Assembly (NCBI GenBank): GCA_020635905.1
Contig: JACJYV010000008.1
Coordinates: 1 to 64,000, forward strand
DNA from: Bacteroidia bacterium
GTDB taxonomy: Bacteria > Bacteroidota > Bacteroidia > J057 > JADKCL01
Direction of reading: 5' to 3'
Length of the DNA: 64,000 nt
This document shows, one piece after another, positions 34,370 to 43,151 of this stretch. Both the position numbers and the translations under genes were made by a program. The stretch's first letter is position 1. Each line of letters starts with the position of its first letter. Below the pieces are notes generated by a model, which saw nothing but the letters and a program-made list of their open reading frames with translations, did not search any database and was not told the DNA's origin.

Positions 34370-35983
34370 ATGCGTTTGTCTTTGAATTTTCTCTTTGCGC
34401 TCTTGCTGATCTGGGCTCTGCCTGCCGGGCTGGTTGCCCAGGTGAATGTGGATACCCTTGCTTTTCAGGATTTTGAAAATACGCCACAGAGTCCGGTGTG
34501 GACCTATACGGGCACGCCGAATGCGCTGATCTCAGGATTTAGTGCAGCGGGTGCGACCCCGGCCAGCAGTCCGCTGGGGATTGGTGGCTCGCAGGCGTGG
34601 CATGTGGTGTCGGTCTCGGCAGGGAATGCGCTGACTTTTGCGAATACGGTGATTCCGGCGGGGTATGATACGATACGGGTGCGGTTTAATCTGGCGGCTA
34701 TGAACTTGAACGGTTCCAGCGGAGGGCCGGATGATCTGGACTATGTGCTGGTGGAGTATTCGCTGAACGGGGGCAGCAGTTTTGTGCAACGGATCCGGGT
34801 AAGGGGGGCGCTGGCCAATAACTGCTCGTGGCCCTACACCGCGGCCAGTACGGCGCGGGCCTGGTATCTGCCGGCCAGTGAGCAGGTGTTTCAGCCGGCT
34901 AACTCGGGCCTGCAACTGATCGACGGGCTGGGCACGGTGGAGTTGCTGCTGCCGGGTACGATCACCAGCCTGATGATGCGGATCACGCCCCGCTCGAGCA
35001 GCTCGACGGATAGCTGGCTGGTGGACAATCTGGTGCTGGAGGGGCAAAATGCCTGTACGCCCAGCACCTCGGCCCTGACGGTGACCCAGTGCTACGCCTA
35101 CACCACGCCCAGCGGGCAGGTGCTGACCCAATCGGGCCAGTATGCGGATACGATACCAAACTCCACAGGCTGCGACAGCATTATCTCGATCAACCTGACG
35201 GTGAATCCGGGCACCCAGGGCACGGTGACAGTGGCAAGCTGCTACAGCTATACTTCGCCCGGGGGACAGGTGCTGACCGCCACTGGGACCTACATGGATA
35301 CCCTCACGAATGCCAACGGATGCGACAGTGTGCTGACCATCGACCTGACTATACTTGAGCGCTCCTACGATACCCTAACGGTGGATGCGTGCGACAGCTA
35401 CCTGAGCCCGGGGGGACAAACCCTGACCGCGACAGGCAGCTACCAGGATACGCTGGCCAATGGGGCAGGCTGCGACAGTGTGCTGACCATACACCTCACG
35501 GTGACCACGATCGACACCACGGTGCAGGTGGTGCAGGATACGCTGGTGGCGCTACAGGGGGGAGCCAGCTATCAATGGCTGGATTGTGGTGATAATTTTG
35601 CCCCGATTGCAGGTGCCACGGGCCAGAGCTACGGGGTGGGATTTGGAGGGAATTTTGCATTGGAAATCACGCTCAATGGCTGTGTGGACACTTCCTACTG
35701 CCACGATCTGCTGTTTGAAAGCCGGGGTGGGGATCTGAACGGAGCCGGGGTGAGGGTGTGGCCCAACCCGGTGGAAGGGCGCCTGCAACTGGAGTTTCCG
35801 GCGGGACTGGAGGTGCAGGAGGTGGCGCTGGTGAATGTGACGGGACAACGGTTGATAAGCCGGGACCTGACCACGGGGTCGAGGCGGGTGAGTCTCGATC
35901 TGGGGGATCTGCCTGCCGGCATCTATCTGGTGCGGGTGGTATCTGGCAAAGGCATTTTGGCGGGCAGGGTGGTGAAGGAGTAG
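34370..35983 (+). CDS. T9SS-secreted protein with three 50-residue repeats
   Basis: The 537-residue product starts at the ATG at 34370, which opens a good signal peptide (MRLSLNFLFALLLIWALPAG, cleaved near VAQ). An adhesion-like beta domain (about 28-225) is followed by three repeats of about 50 residues, beginning TQCYAYTTPSGQVL, ASCYSYTSPGGQVL and DACDSYLSPGGQTL, each with a GCDSxxxIxLT end. The C-terminus, from VWPNPVEGRL to RVVKE, is a type A T9SS sorting domain. The repeats are a common extracellular module of Bacteroidota. A probable cell-surface adhesin-like protein. Confidence 0.87.
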   Translation: MRLSLNFLFALLLIWALPAGLVAQVNVDTLAFQDFENTPQSPVWTYTGTPNALISGFSAAGATPASSPLGIGGSQAWHVVSVSAGNALTFANTVIPAGYDTIRVRFNLAAMNLNGSSGGPDDLDYVLVEYSLNGGSSFVQRIRVRGALANNCSWPYTAASTARAWYLPASEQVFQPANSGLQLIDGLGTVELLLPGTITSLMMRITPRSSSSTDSWLVDNLVLEGQNACTPSTSALTVTQCYAYTTPSGQVLTQSGQYADTIPNSTGCDSIISINLTVNPGTQGTVTVASCYSYTSPGGQVLTATGTYMDTLTNANGCDSVLTIDLTILERSYDTLTVDACDSYLSPGGQTLTATGSYQDTLANGAGCDSVLTIHLTVTTIDTTVQVVQDTLVALQGGASYQWLDCGDNFAPIAGATGQSYGVGFGGNFALEITLNGCVDTSYCHDLLFESRGGDLNGAGVRVWPNPVEGRLQLEFPAGLEVQEVALVNVTGQRLISRDLTTGSRRVSLDLGDLPAGIYLVRVVSGKGILAGRVVKE

Positions 35984-36004
35984 GCGGAGGAGGGGGATGC
36001 CCAC

Positions 36005-36406
36005 TCAGGACTGGCGGGGCAGAAAGCCCCGCAGCCAGCGAAGCGCCTCCTGGTCGTCGGTGAAGGACCTGATGGGGATGGGCGGGGACTGGAGCCTGAA
36101 GAGGAGACTCATGATGAAGGTGGAAAGTCCGGGCCGGGAAACCATGGCCATGGCAGAGTAAATGACGGGCAGTTGCTCCGTGGAGTACTTGCGGGTGGCT
36201 TTGTCGGGCATGGGTGAATCACACAAATAGATCAGCAGGGGCACCGGCTTGCCCCCGGTAATGTCCTGTACGAGGGAGACATTCTCCCGGATGAGGTCGA
36301 CGGTGCGGCGGATGCTTTTGGAATAGGAAAAGAGAATTCCCTCCGGGCTGAGGCGGTAGTCGGCAATGGCGCCGGGGATGAGTTGGGTATTTTCCGGGTG
36401 GATCAT
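36005..36406 (-). CDS. Small SpoIIAA/STAS-like protein (DUF7793 type)
   Basis: The 133-residue cytoplasmic protein reads as an alternating beta-alpha fold: YRLSPEGILFSYSKSIRRTV, then PVPLLIYLCDSPMPDKATRK, AMAMVSRPGLSTFIMSLLFR and IRSFTDDQEALRWLRGFL. This arrangement matches small SpoIIAA-like/DUF7793 proteins, which have no assigned reaction. The family call is tentative. It stands alone on the minus strand, facing the preceding T9SS gene tail to tail. Confidence 0.65.
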   Translation of the reverse strand: MIHPENTQLIPGAIADYRLSPEGILFSYSKSIRRTVDLIRENVSLVQDITGGKPVPLLIYLCDSPMPDKATRKYSTEQLPVIYSAMAMVSRPGLSTFIMSLLFRLQSPPIPIRSFTDDQEALRWLRGFLPRQS

Positions 36407-36550
36407 GGCTTAGTAATTTTTACAGGCTAAAGGTAAGGCTTTTCATTCCAAGATCTTAACCCCGTCATTGGCTTCACTTCTCCAGATTTTGTGACAGCTT
36501 TTCTTCCATTATTCGGGTAAAATGTGTAAGTTAAGCCAAAGAACCAGTTT

Positions 36551-38164
36551 ATGAAACACCTCAAAATCCTCTTTGTGCTCTTGGTTGCCATTTCAGGTGC
36601 GGTTGCCCAATCCCCTCAATTGGTGAAAGATATTCATCCCAACGGCAATTCGAATCCCTCTCGTTTCATAGAATTCAATGGCAAATTGTATTTCCAGGCC
36701 ACAGATCCTACTCACCACCGTGAATTCTGGGTTACTGATGGAACGTCTCAGGGGACCAGCCTGCTTTTGGATCTGGACAGCAGCCAGTATGGGAGTTCGT
36801 TACTTTACGAGTATCTTTTTTTCCAAAACAAGATTTTTATGAATCTGAGCGTACATGGGGATGCCGAATTATGGGCCATGGATGGTACCCCGAATGGCTT
36901 TGAACTCATCAAAAATATTAATCCTGTTGATTACAGTGCTCCTTATTTTTTCTGTATCCTGAATGGAAAATTGTATTTCTCAGCCTGGCATTACATTTAT
37001 GGACAGGAAATGTGGGTGACGGACGGAACCACCCAGGGGACCCAGATGTTAAAAGACCTGAATCCAAACCCGGATGGAAGTAGTCCGCGGTTTCTCACCC
37101 GTTTCGGTAATTACATGTACTTTGCCGCGGACGATCCGGTTAGCGGCGGCGAACTTTGGCGCACAGATGGAACCCCTAACGGGACGGTCCTCTTTATGGA
37201 TATTAACCCCAATGGAAGCGGAAATCCGGGGAATTTTTTCATTCAGGGAAAGCAGATGTTTTTTTCGGCTGATGATGGAGTCCATGGACGGGAATTGTGG
37301 GTAACAGACGGAACAGTTTCAGGAACCCATCTTTTCAAAGATATCAACCCTCTTGGAGACAGTAACCCGGATTACTTCTATCAGCTTTGGGGGAAGTTGT
37401 GGTTTTGCGCAGATGATGGTGTGCACGGGATAGAGCCCTGGATCACGGATGGAACTGCAGGTGGGACCCAACTTTTCAAGGATCTCGCAACGGGTTCCTA
37501 TAATTCCTCCCCTTTTGGATATTACATGTACAAAGGCAAAGCCTATTTCAGAGCCACTACTGCCAATCATGGTGGGGAATTGTGGTCTACAGACGGTACT
37601 CCGGCGGGAACACAGGAACTGCTGGATATATATCCGGGGACTCCGTTTGGCTCGCCGGGTTACTTTACGGAATTTCAGGGCAGATTATATTTTATGGCGA
37701 GTTCCCAATCCAATGGGCGGGAGTTGTTCGTAATGGGTCCCGGGGGCGCAGGATTACAAGTGGTCCAACCAGTCACTGCAAATGCGTATGATCCTTTTAA
37801 CGGGGCATTTACAAGTTCCGGGCTTAAGGAGTTTAATAATGAGTTGTACTTTTCGGCAAAGTTTGACCAGAACGGTTCTGAATTGTACAAGATCAGCAAT
37901 CCTGTGGGGGTGGATGAAAATCTGATTCCCTCAGCAGTTCAGGTGTTTCCAAATCCTGCCCGCGAAGAAGTCTGGATCAAGGGGTTAAAGGGAATCTCTG
38001 AAATCACTCTTCTGGACCTGCATGGAAAAGAATTATTAACCAGTGAGATTCTGAACGATGGGAAAATCAGCCTTCCCCATAATCTGGCCGAGGGAATCTA
38101 CCTGTTGAAGATTGAAAATGCAGGGGAAACGCTGTTACGCAAAATCCTGATTGACGTGGATTGA
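36551..38164 (+). CDS. ELWxxDGT-repeat protein with T9SS sorting domain
   Basis: The 537-residue product has a signal peptide (ending AVAQS near residue 20) and about eight propeller-like repeats of roughly 47 residues with the signature ELWxTDGTxxGTxLxxDI, for example GRELWVTDGTVSGTHLFKDI near 241-260. The last 80 residues, from VFPNPAREEV, are a type A T9SS sorting domain. It is therefore a secreted or surface beta-propeller, role unknown. It converges with the MATE gene, 10 bases between stops. Confidence 0.93.
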   Translation: MKHLKILFVLLVAISGAVAQSPQLVKDIHPNGNSNPSRFIEFNGKLYFQATDPTHHREFWVTDGTSQGTSLLLDLDSSQYGSSLLYEYLFFQNKIFMNLSVHGDAELWAMDGTPNGFELIKNINPVDYSAPYFFCILNGKLYFSAWHYIYGQEMWVTDGTTQGTQMLKDLNPNPDGSSPRFLTRFGNYMYFAADDPVSGGELWRTDGTPNGTVLFMDINPNGSGNPGNFFIQGKQMFFSADDGVHGRELWVTDGTVSGTHLFKDINPLGDSNPDYFYQLWGKLWFCADDGVHGIEPWITDGTAGGTQLFKDLATGSYNSSPFGYYMYKGKAYFRATTANHGGELWSTDGTPAGTQELLDIYPGTPFGSPGYFTEFQGRLYFMASSQSNGRELFVMGPGGAGLQVVQPVTANAYDPFNGAFTSSGLKEFNNELYFSAKFDQNGSELYKISNPVGVDENLIPSAVQVFPNPAREEVWIKGLKGISEITLLDLHGKELLTSEILNDGKISLPHNLAEGIYLLKIENAGETLLRKILIDVD

Positions 38165-38174
38165 ACCAATCCTG

Positions 38175-39614
38175 CTACACCATCTTCAGCTTCCATTTCC
38201 CTTTGGTAAACAGCCAGATGGCGGTCAGTCCCATGATGGATTCACCCGTCACGATGGCCCAATACACTCCCTGTTCGGCAAAGCCCCATTCCAGCGCCAG
38301 AAAGTAGGCCAGGGGAATCTCTATGATCCAGAAGCAAACGAGGTTGATGAGGGTGGGAGTCCAGGTGTCGCCGGCCCCGTTGAAGGCCTGGGGCATGACC
38401 ATGCCCCAGGCGAAGATGGGATAGCCGAAGGCGATCACGCCCAGGCATTGGGCACCCTTTTCGATGACCGCCGGGTCATCGGTGAAGATGCTGACCAGGG
38501 TTTTGCTGAAAACCAGGTAGATCACAGCCACGAGGGTCATGAGGATCATGTCCACAAAGCCAGTGATCCAGACCGAACGCTCGGCACGGTCGGGTTGTTT
38601 TGCACCCAGATTCTGTCCCACCAGGGTAGCAGCCGCATTGGAAAGGCCCCACGAGGGCAGGAAAGTAAACATCATGATGCGGATGGCGATGGTATAGCCG
38701 GCCACCGTTTCGCTGCCAAACTCGGATACGATCCGCACCACCCCGATCCAGGAGGAGGTGGCGATGAAAAACTGACCGATGCCCCCCGCGGAGGTTTTGA
38801 GCAGGCGCCACATGACTTCCCCCTGGAGGCGGATCTGGGAGGCGACAATCCTGATCTGCTTACCGCCAAACAACAGCACATAAAACTGAGCCAGCACGCC
38901 CACTCCGCGGCCTATGTTGGTGGCGATGGAGGCCCCTTCAATCCCCATTTCGGGAAAGGGCCCCAGGCCCAGGATCAGCACGGGGTCAAGCACAATGTTG
39001 ATGCCGTTGGCCAGCCAGAGAATCCACATGGCCACCACTGCATCACCCGCTCCGCGGAAGATGGCATTCATGATGAAGATCATCATGATCACCACGTTGC
39101 CGCCCAGCATCCAGCGGCAATAGCGGGCTCCGTGGGTGAGGGTCCAATCGTCTCCGCCCATCAGTGCCAGCAGGTCCTCGGCAAAGAATAATCCCACTAT
39201 GGATATGGGAATGGCGGCGGCCAGCCCCACCATGATGGCCTGCACAGCCGAGTTGCCGGCTTCGCCCGGATTCTTCTCCCCGATGCGGCGCGCCACCAAT
39301 GCGGTGGTGCCCATGGCCAGGCCAATGGCAATGGCGTACACGATGGTAAGCATGGATTCCGTGAGGCCGACGGTGGCCACGGCAGAGGCGCCCAATCCGG
39401 CAACGAAATAGACATCGACCACGGCAAAGACAGACTCCATGAGGAGTTCGAGGATCATGGGCACAGCCAGCAAAAAGAGGGCCCGTCCCATGTGGCCCCG
39501 GGTATAATCCATTTCGACTCCGCGCAGGGCAGCCAGGAGGGCGCTGCCTAAGGTTTGGGAGGCAATATCCTGAAGTTCAGGGGTGGGGGTTTGCTGATTT
39601 TCGGCTTGTTGCAA
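38175..39614 (-). CDS. MATE-family efflux transporter
   Basis: The 479-residue inner-membrane protein has the twelve-helix MATE layout in two similar halves. Hallmarks are RALFLLAVPMILELLMESVF near residues 44-63, VDVYFVAGLGASAVATVGLT, then in the second half GYTIAIRIMMFTFLPSWGLS and AATLVGQNLGAKQPDRAERS. MATE pumps export cationic drugs and other compounds using Na+ or H+. The start is a TTG at 39614, which keeps the usual LLAALRGVEMDYTRG lead-in; an ATG at residue 35 would remove it. Confidence 0.93.
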   Translation of the reverse strand: MQQAENQQTPTPELQDIASQTLGSALLAALRGVEMDYTRGHMGRALFLLAVPMILELLMESVFAVVDVYFVAGLGASAVATVGLTESMLTIVYAIAIGLAMGTTALVARRIGEKNPGEAGNSAVQAIMVGLAAAIPISIVGLFFAEDLLALMGGDDWTLTHGARYCRWMLGGNVVIMMIFIMNAIFRGAGDAVVAMWILWLANGINIVLDPVLILGLGPFPEMGIEGASIATNIGRGVGVLAQFYVLLFGGKQIRIVASQIRLQGEVMWRLLKTSAGGIGQFFIATSSWIGVVRIVSEFGSETVAGYTIAIRIMMFTFLPSWGLSNAAATLVGQNLGAKQPDRAERSVWITGFVDMILMTLVAVIYLVFSKTLVSIFTDDPAVIEKGAQCLGVIAFGYPIFAWGMVMPQAFNGAGDTWTPTLINLVCFWIIEIPLAYFLALEWGFAEQGVYWAIVTGESIMGLTAIWLFTKGKWKLKMV

Positions 39615-39676
39615 TGGGATCCGGTTTTGAGGGCGGAAAATTAGGGATTATCAAGGGATCGGACAAGCACAATTGA

Positions 39677-39798
39677 GGGAAGCTCCAAAAACTTCGAATC
39701 TCTGCGTTGGACTGGGTTCAGAAATGCTCATTTACGGGAGTAAACTGCGCTTTCTGAACCTGCGTCCGCCTTGAGCTTCTTTGTTTTTGGAGCTTCCC
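39677..39798 (-). repeat. Dispersed repeat R2, copy 3 (intact, with 16-base inverted ends)
   Basis: The ends GGGAAGCTCCAAAAAC (39677-39692) and GTTTTTGGAGCTTCCC (39783-39798) are perfect inverted copies. The interior holds a hairpin TTTAC-GGGAG-like core: TTTACGGGAGTAAA with outer arms TCAGAAA/TTTCTGA. The 122-base length, inverted ends and lack of coding capacity resemble a MITE. No clear target-site duplication was seen. Confidence 0.85.
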
Positions 39799-39815
39799 GG
39801 AGGACTGGATTGGAT

Positions 39816-39935
39816 TGAAACTAAAAAACTTCGAACCTTTGCGTTGGACTTGATTCAGAAATGCTCATTTACGGAAGAAAACTGCGCTTTCTGAACCTGC
39901 GTCCGCCTTGATCTTCTTTGTTTTTGGAGCTTCCC
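39816..39935 (-). repeat. Dispersed repeat R2, copy 4
   Basis: This copy follows copy 3 in the same orientation, about 138 bases further on. Its right end TTTTTGGAGCTTCCC is intact but its left end is altered, so the inverted repeat is broken. Confidence 0.8.
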
Positions 39936-39949
39936 GGAGAACTGGATTG

Positions 39950-40042
39950 CATTGAAAGTAAAAAACTTCGAATCACAGCGTTTAACCTGGTTCAGAAATG
40001 CTCATTTACGGGAGTAAACTGCGCTTTCTGAACCTGCGTCCG
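39950..40042 (-). repeat. Dispersed repeat R2, copy 5, truncated into the 402-bp array
   Basis: It begins like copies 3 and 4 (AAAAACTTCGAATC) but stops at GAACCTGCGTCCGGG, where the first 402-bp unit starts. Each 402-bp junction keeps a scrap of this end (GCTTTCTGAACCTG). Confidence 0.75.
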
Positions 40043-41643
40043 GGTTTCCCTTCTGGGATTTTGAGCTGTCCTGAGGATTATACCGCGGCCAAAGGGCGCG
40101 AAGGTAGTCCCGTAGGGACGCCACCTTTGTAGCCCGGGGTGTGAGCCCCGGGAAGGAGGCAAAAAATGGAAACAGCCCTTGCGGGGCGCTACCTCACCTG
40201 TAATTTGGGTCCCGATTCGTGGGTGTCGCCCCTACAGGGCTCAGGGACCCGTTTGTTGCCTGACCCGGGGCTGACGCCCCGGGCTACAGATTTGTCGCCC
40301 CGCTGGGGCTGTCCGCTTTTTCCAGGGAACAGGATTTAGGTAATTAGCAGTTCAGCATCTCGTATATTTTTCGAGGTGTTGAGTTGAGCCTGGGTCATTT
40401 GGAAAATAGCAATTAACAAACTGCGCTTTCTAAACCTGGGTCCGGGTTGCCCTTCTGGGATTTTGAGCTGTCCTGAGGATTATACCGCGGCCAAAGGGCG
40501 CGAAGGTAGTCCCGTAGGGACGCCACCTTTGTAGCCCGGGGCGTGAGCCCCGGGAAGGAGGCAAAAAATGGAAAGAGCCCCGTAGGGGCGCTACCTCACC
40601 TGTAATTTGGGTCCCGATTCGTGGGTGTCGCCCCTACAGGGCTCAGGGACCCGTTTGTTGCCTGACCCGGGGCTGACGCCCCGGGCTACAGATTTGTCGC
40701 CCCGCTGGGGCTGTCCGCTTTTTCCAGGGAACAGGATTTAGGTAATTAGCAGTTCAGCATCTCGTATATTTTTCGAGGTGTTGAGTTGAGCCTGGGTCAT
40801 TTGGAAAATAGCAATTAACAAACTCCGCTTTCTGAACCTGGGTCCGGGTTGCCCTTCTGGGATTTTGAGCTGTCCTGAGGATTATACCGCGGCCAAAGGG
40901 CGCGAAGGTAGTCCCGTAGGGACGCCACCTTTGTAGCCCGGGGCGTGAGCCCCGGGAAGGAGGCAAAAAATGGAAAGAGCCCCGTAGGGGCGCTACCTCA
41001 CCTGTAATTTGGGTCCCGATTCGTGGGTGTCGCCCCTACAGGGCTCAGGGACCCGTTTGTTGCCTGACCCGGGGCTGACGCCCCGGGCTACAGATTTGTC
41101 GCCCCGCTGGGGCTGTCCGCTTTTTCCAGGGAACAGGATTTAGGTAATTAGCAGTTCAGCATCTCGTATATTTTTCGAGGTGTTGAGTTGAGCCTGGGTC
41201 ATTTGGAAAATAGCAATTAACAAACTCCGCTTTCTGAACCTGGGTCCGGGTTGCCCTTCTGGGATTTTGAGCTGTCCTGAGGATTATACCGCGGCCAAAG
41301 GGCGCGAAGGTAGTCCCGTAGGGACGCCACCTTTGTAGCCCGGGGCGTGAGCCCCGGGAAGGAGGCAAAAAATGGAAAGAGCCCCGTAGGGGCGCTACCT
41401 CACCTGTAATTTGGGTCCCGATTCGTGGGTGTCGCCCCTACAGGGCTCAGGGACCCGTTTGTTGCCTGACCCGGGGCTGACGCCCCGGGCTACAGATTTG
41501 TCGCCCCGCTGGGGCTGTCCGCTTTTTCCAGGGAACAGGATTTAGGTAATTAGCAGTTCAGCATCTCGTATATTTTTCGAGGTGTTGAGTTGAGCCTGGG
41601 TCATTTGGAAAATAGCAATTAACAAACTCCGCTTTCTGAACCT
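40036..41643. repeat. Four tandem copies of a 402-bp repeat
   Basis: The landmark TTCTGGGATTTTGAG recurs at 40051, 40453, 40855 and 41257, an exact period of 402. Units 2 to 4 look essentially identical; unit 1 has scattered differences (for example CCCTTGCGGGGCG where the others have CCCCGTAGGGGCG). Each unit contains many hairpins, such as GTCCC-GTA-GGGAC, and two opposed copies of GTAGCCCGGGGCGTnAGCCCC, making each half roughly an inverted copy of the other. No unit contains a convincing gene. Confidence 0.93.
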
Positions 41644-41793
41644 GAGTATTCCTTTTTCAACTTTGTTTTTGGTGGATTCCAGTTTGGGAAGTCCCTTCCT
41701 TCGCGAGAGAAGGGGATTTTTAACCAGTTAATGCTGGCAAGATGAGCAAAGGCAAGAAGGTTTCAGGACAAAAAAACAGATTGAAATTCCCCT

Positions 41794-41831
41794 AAAAAAA
41801 TAAACCCGCACCTGAATCAATCAGATGCGGG
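41794..41831 (-). terminator. Intrinsic terminator after the 41853 gene
   Basis: CCCGCA (41805-41810) pairs with TGCGGG (41826-41831) and CTGA with TCAG inside it. On the minus strand the stem is followed by TTTATTTTTTT. It lies 22 bases past the stop codon. Confidence 0.82.
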
Positions 41832-41852
41832 CTTGCAGGATTGGAGCGATTC

Positions 41853-42884
41853 TTACTTCCTGATCAGGGTCTGCTGCATTTTCTGACCATTCAGACTGAG
41901 CTGCACCACATACAGTCCGCTTTGCAGGTCGAGGGAGGGCAGATTCACCACCTGGGTGCCGGAGTTGACAGAGATTTCCCGGGTATAAACTTCCTGGCCA
42001 AGGGTGGAGAATACCTGTACCATTGCATTACCTCCCGTTTCGGCGGTAAATTTCAGGTTGACATTTCCGTTGGTAGGATTGGGAAAAAGAACCAGGTCAT
42101 TGTCGCGAACCACCAGGTTTTCACGCCCGGTGAGTTGGCTTTGGAAAAACTCCAGCACCGTGCCGGTCATGGTTTTCATTTTGTCAAAGGTGGAAATCTG
42201 GGATACGTTGAAATAAAAGCTCAGCACCTGGCTGGTGCCGTTGTCGTACCAGAGTCCGCAGGGATAGCCGCTCAGCACATAGGAATTGTCACCCATTTCG
42301 TACACAATCTGGGCACCGTTGACCGGGGTCACGCCGTCCACATACCAAAGGGTGGAGAAGATCCAGTCCAGTTGGTTCAGGCCGCTGATGGGGCTTCCAG
42401 AGGCCGGGTCGGCCACAGGCAATCCCAGGCTGCCGTCGTCAATGTAGGACTGCACATCGTAGGAACTGACGCCCAGGTAATCATAGGGAAAATCGCCGGT
42501 TGAGAACGTATCGGGCGCACCTCCATAACGATCATACAGAAAGTCAGTGCCAATCAGCCAGAGGCGGCCCCCCAGCGAGAGGTAGCTTTCCAGGGGAAAA
42601 TTGGTGGTATCCGTGAGGTCCCAGAGGGAAAGTGAATCGCCGTCGGAGCCCGTATGCCAGATCACCAGGTCGTAGGACTGGAGCATGGTGCCCGAAGGAA
42701 TGGACTGGGTGCCGGATGCGTCGTAGGTGGAATAGGCGTAGCCCAGGCTGTCGAGGGCATCAGCAAAGGTCTCCACGTGTCCGAACGAATCGTCGCTGTC
42801 ATCCACCAGCAGGATGGACATTTGGGCAAAGTTCAGGGTGAAGGAAAACAGCAAAGCAGCAAGCAGAAGTAATTTTTTGTTCAT
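41853..42884 (-). CDS. T9SS-secreted protein with a GATase1-like domain
   Basis: Starting at the ATG at 42884 the product has 343 residues and a typical signal peptide (MNKKLLLLAALLFSF, cleaved near NFAQ). The body, with MSILLVDDSDDSF, YDLVIWHTGSD and LESYLSLGGRLWLIGTDFLY, resembles the glutamine amidotransferase-like fold used in many secreted Bacteroidota proteins without a catalytic cysteine. The last 80 residues, from LFPNPTNGNV to TLIRK, form a type A T9SS sorting domain. No enzyme activity can be assigned. Confidence 0.88.
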   Translation of the reverse strand: MNKKLLLLAALLFSFTLNFAQMSILLVDDSDDSFGHVETFADALDSLGYAYSTYDASGTQSIPSGTMLQSYDLVIWHTGSDGDSLSLWDLTDTTNFPLESYLSLGGRLWLIGTDFLYDRYGGAPDTFSTGDFPYDYLGVSSYDVQSYIDDGSLGLPVADPASGSPISGLNQLDWIFSTLWYVDGVTPVNGAQIVYEMGDNSYVLSGYPCGLWYDNGTSQVLSFYFNVSQISTFDKMKTMTGTVLEFFQSQLTGRENLVVRDNDLVLFPNPTNGNVNLKFTAETGGNAMVQVFSTLGQEVYTREISVNSGTQVVNLPSLDLQSGLYVVQLSLNGQKMQQTLIRK

Positions 42885-43092
42885 TCTTTTGGATTGATTT
42901 ATTGATATCGACCGCAAAAATATAGGTTTTCAGGAAAAATCCTGTCATTTGAAGTCATTTTTGGGGAATGAATGAAGCATTAATTTACAGGAAAGTTCCA
43001 CAGAAAGGAGCCCAATCACCTGCTATCCCCCCATTCAACCCGGACGATCCACAATCTCTGAAATCTGAGAAGTCACACCCTGATGGCTGCAT

Positions 43093-43125
43093 AAAAAAAC
43101 TCCCCGGGGTTTTCACCCCGGAGAG
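43093..43125 (-). terminator. Intrinsic terminator after the SGNH hydrolase gene
   Basis: CTCCCCGGGG (43100-43109) and CCCCGGAGAG (43116-43125) pair over 10 positions with one G-U. On the minus strand the stem is followed by seven T. It lies 27 bases past the stop codon at 43152. Confidence 0.88.
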
Positions 43126-43151
43126 CACGTAATATGGGATATTCAACGATT

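Noticed and set aside
40754..41368. Repeated identical 70-codon frames inside the 402-bp array
   Set aside because: They are identical only because the units are identical, cross several hairpins, are absent in unit 1 and have no coding features.
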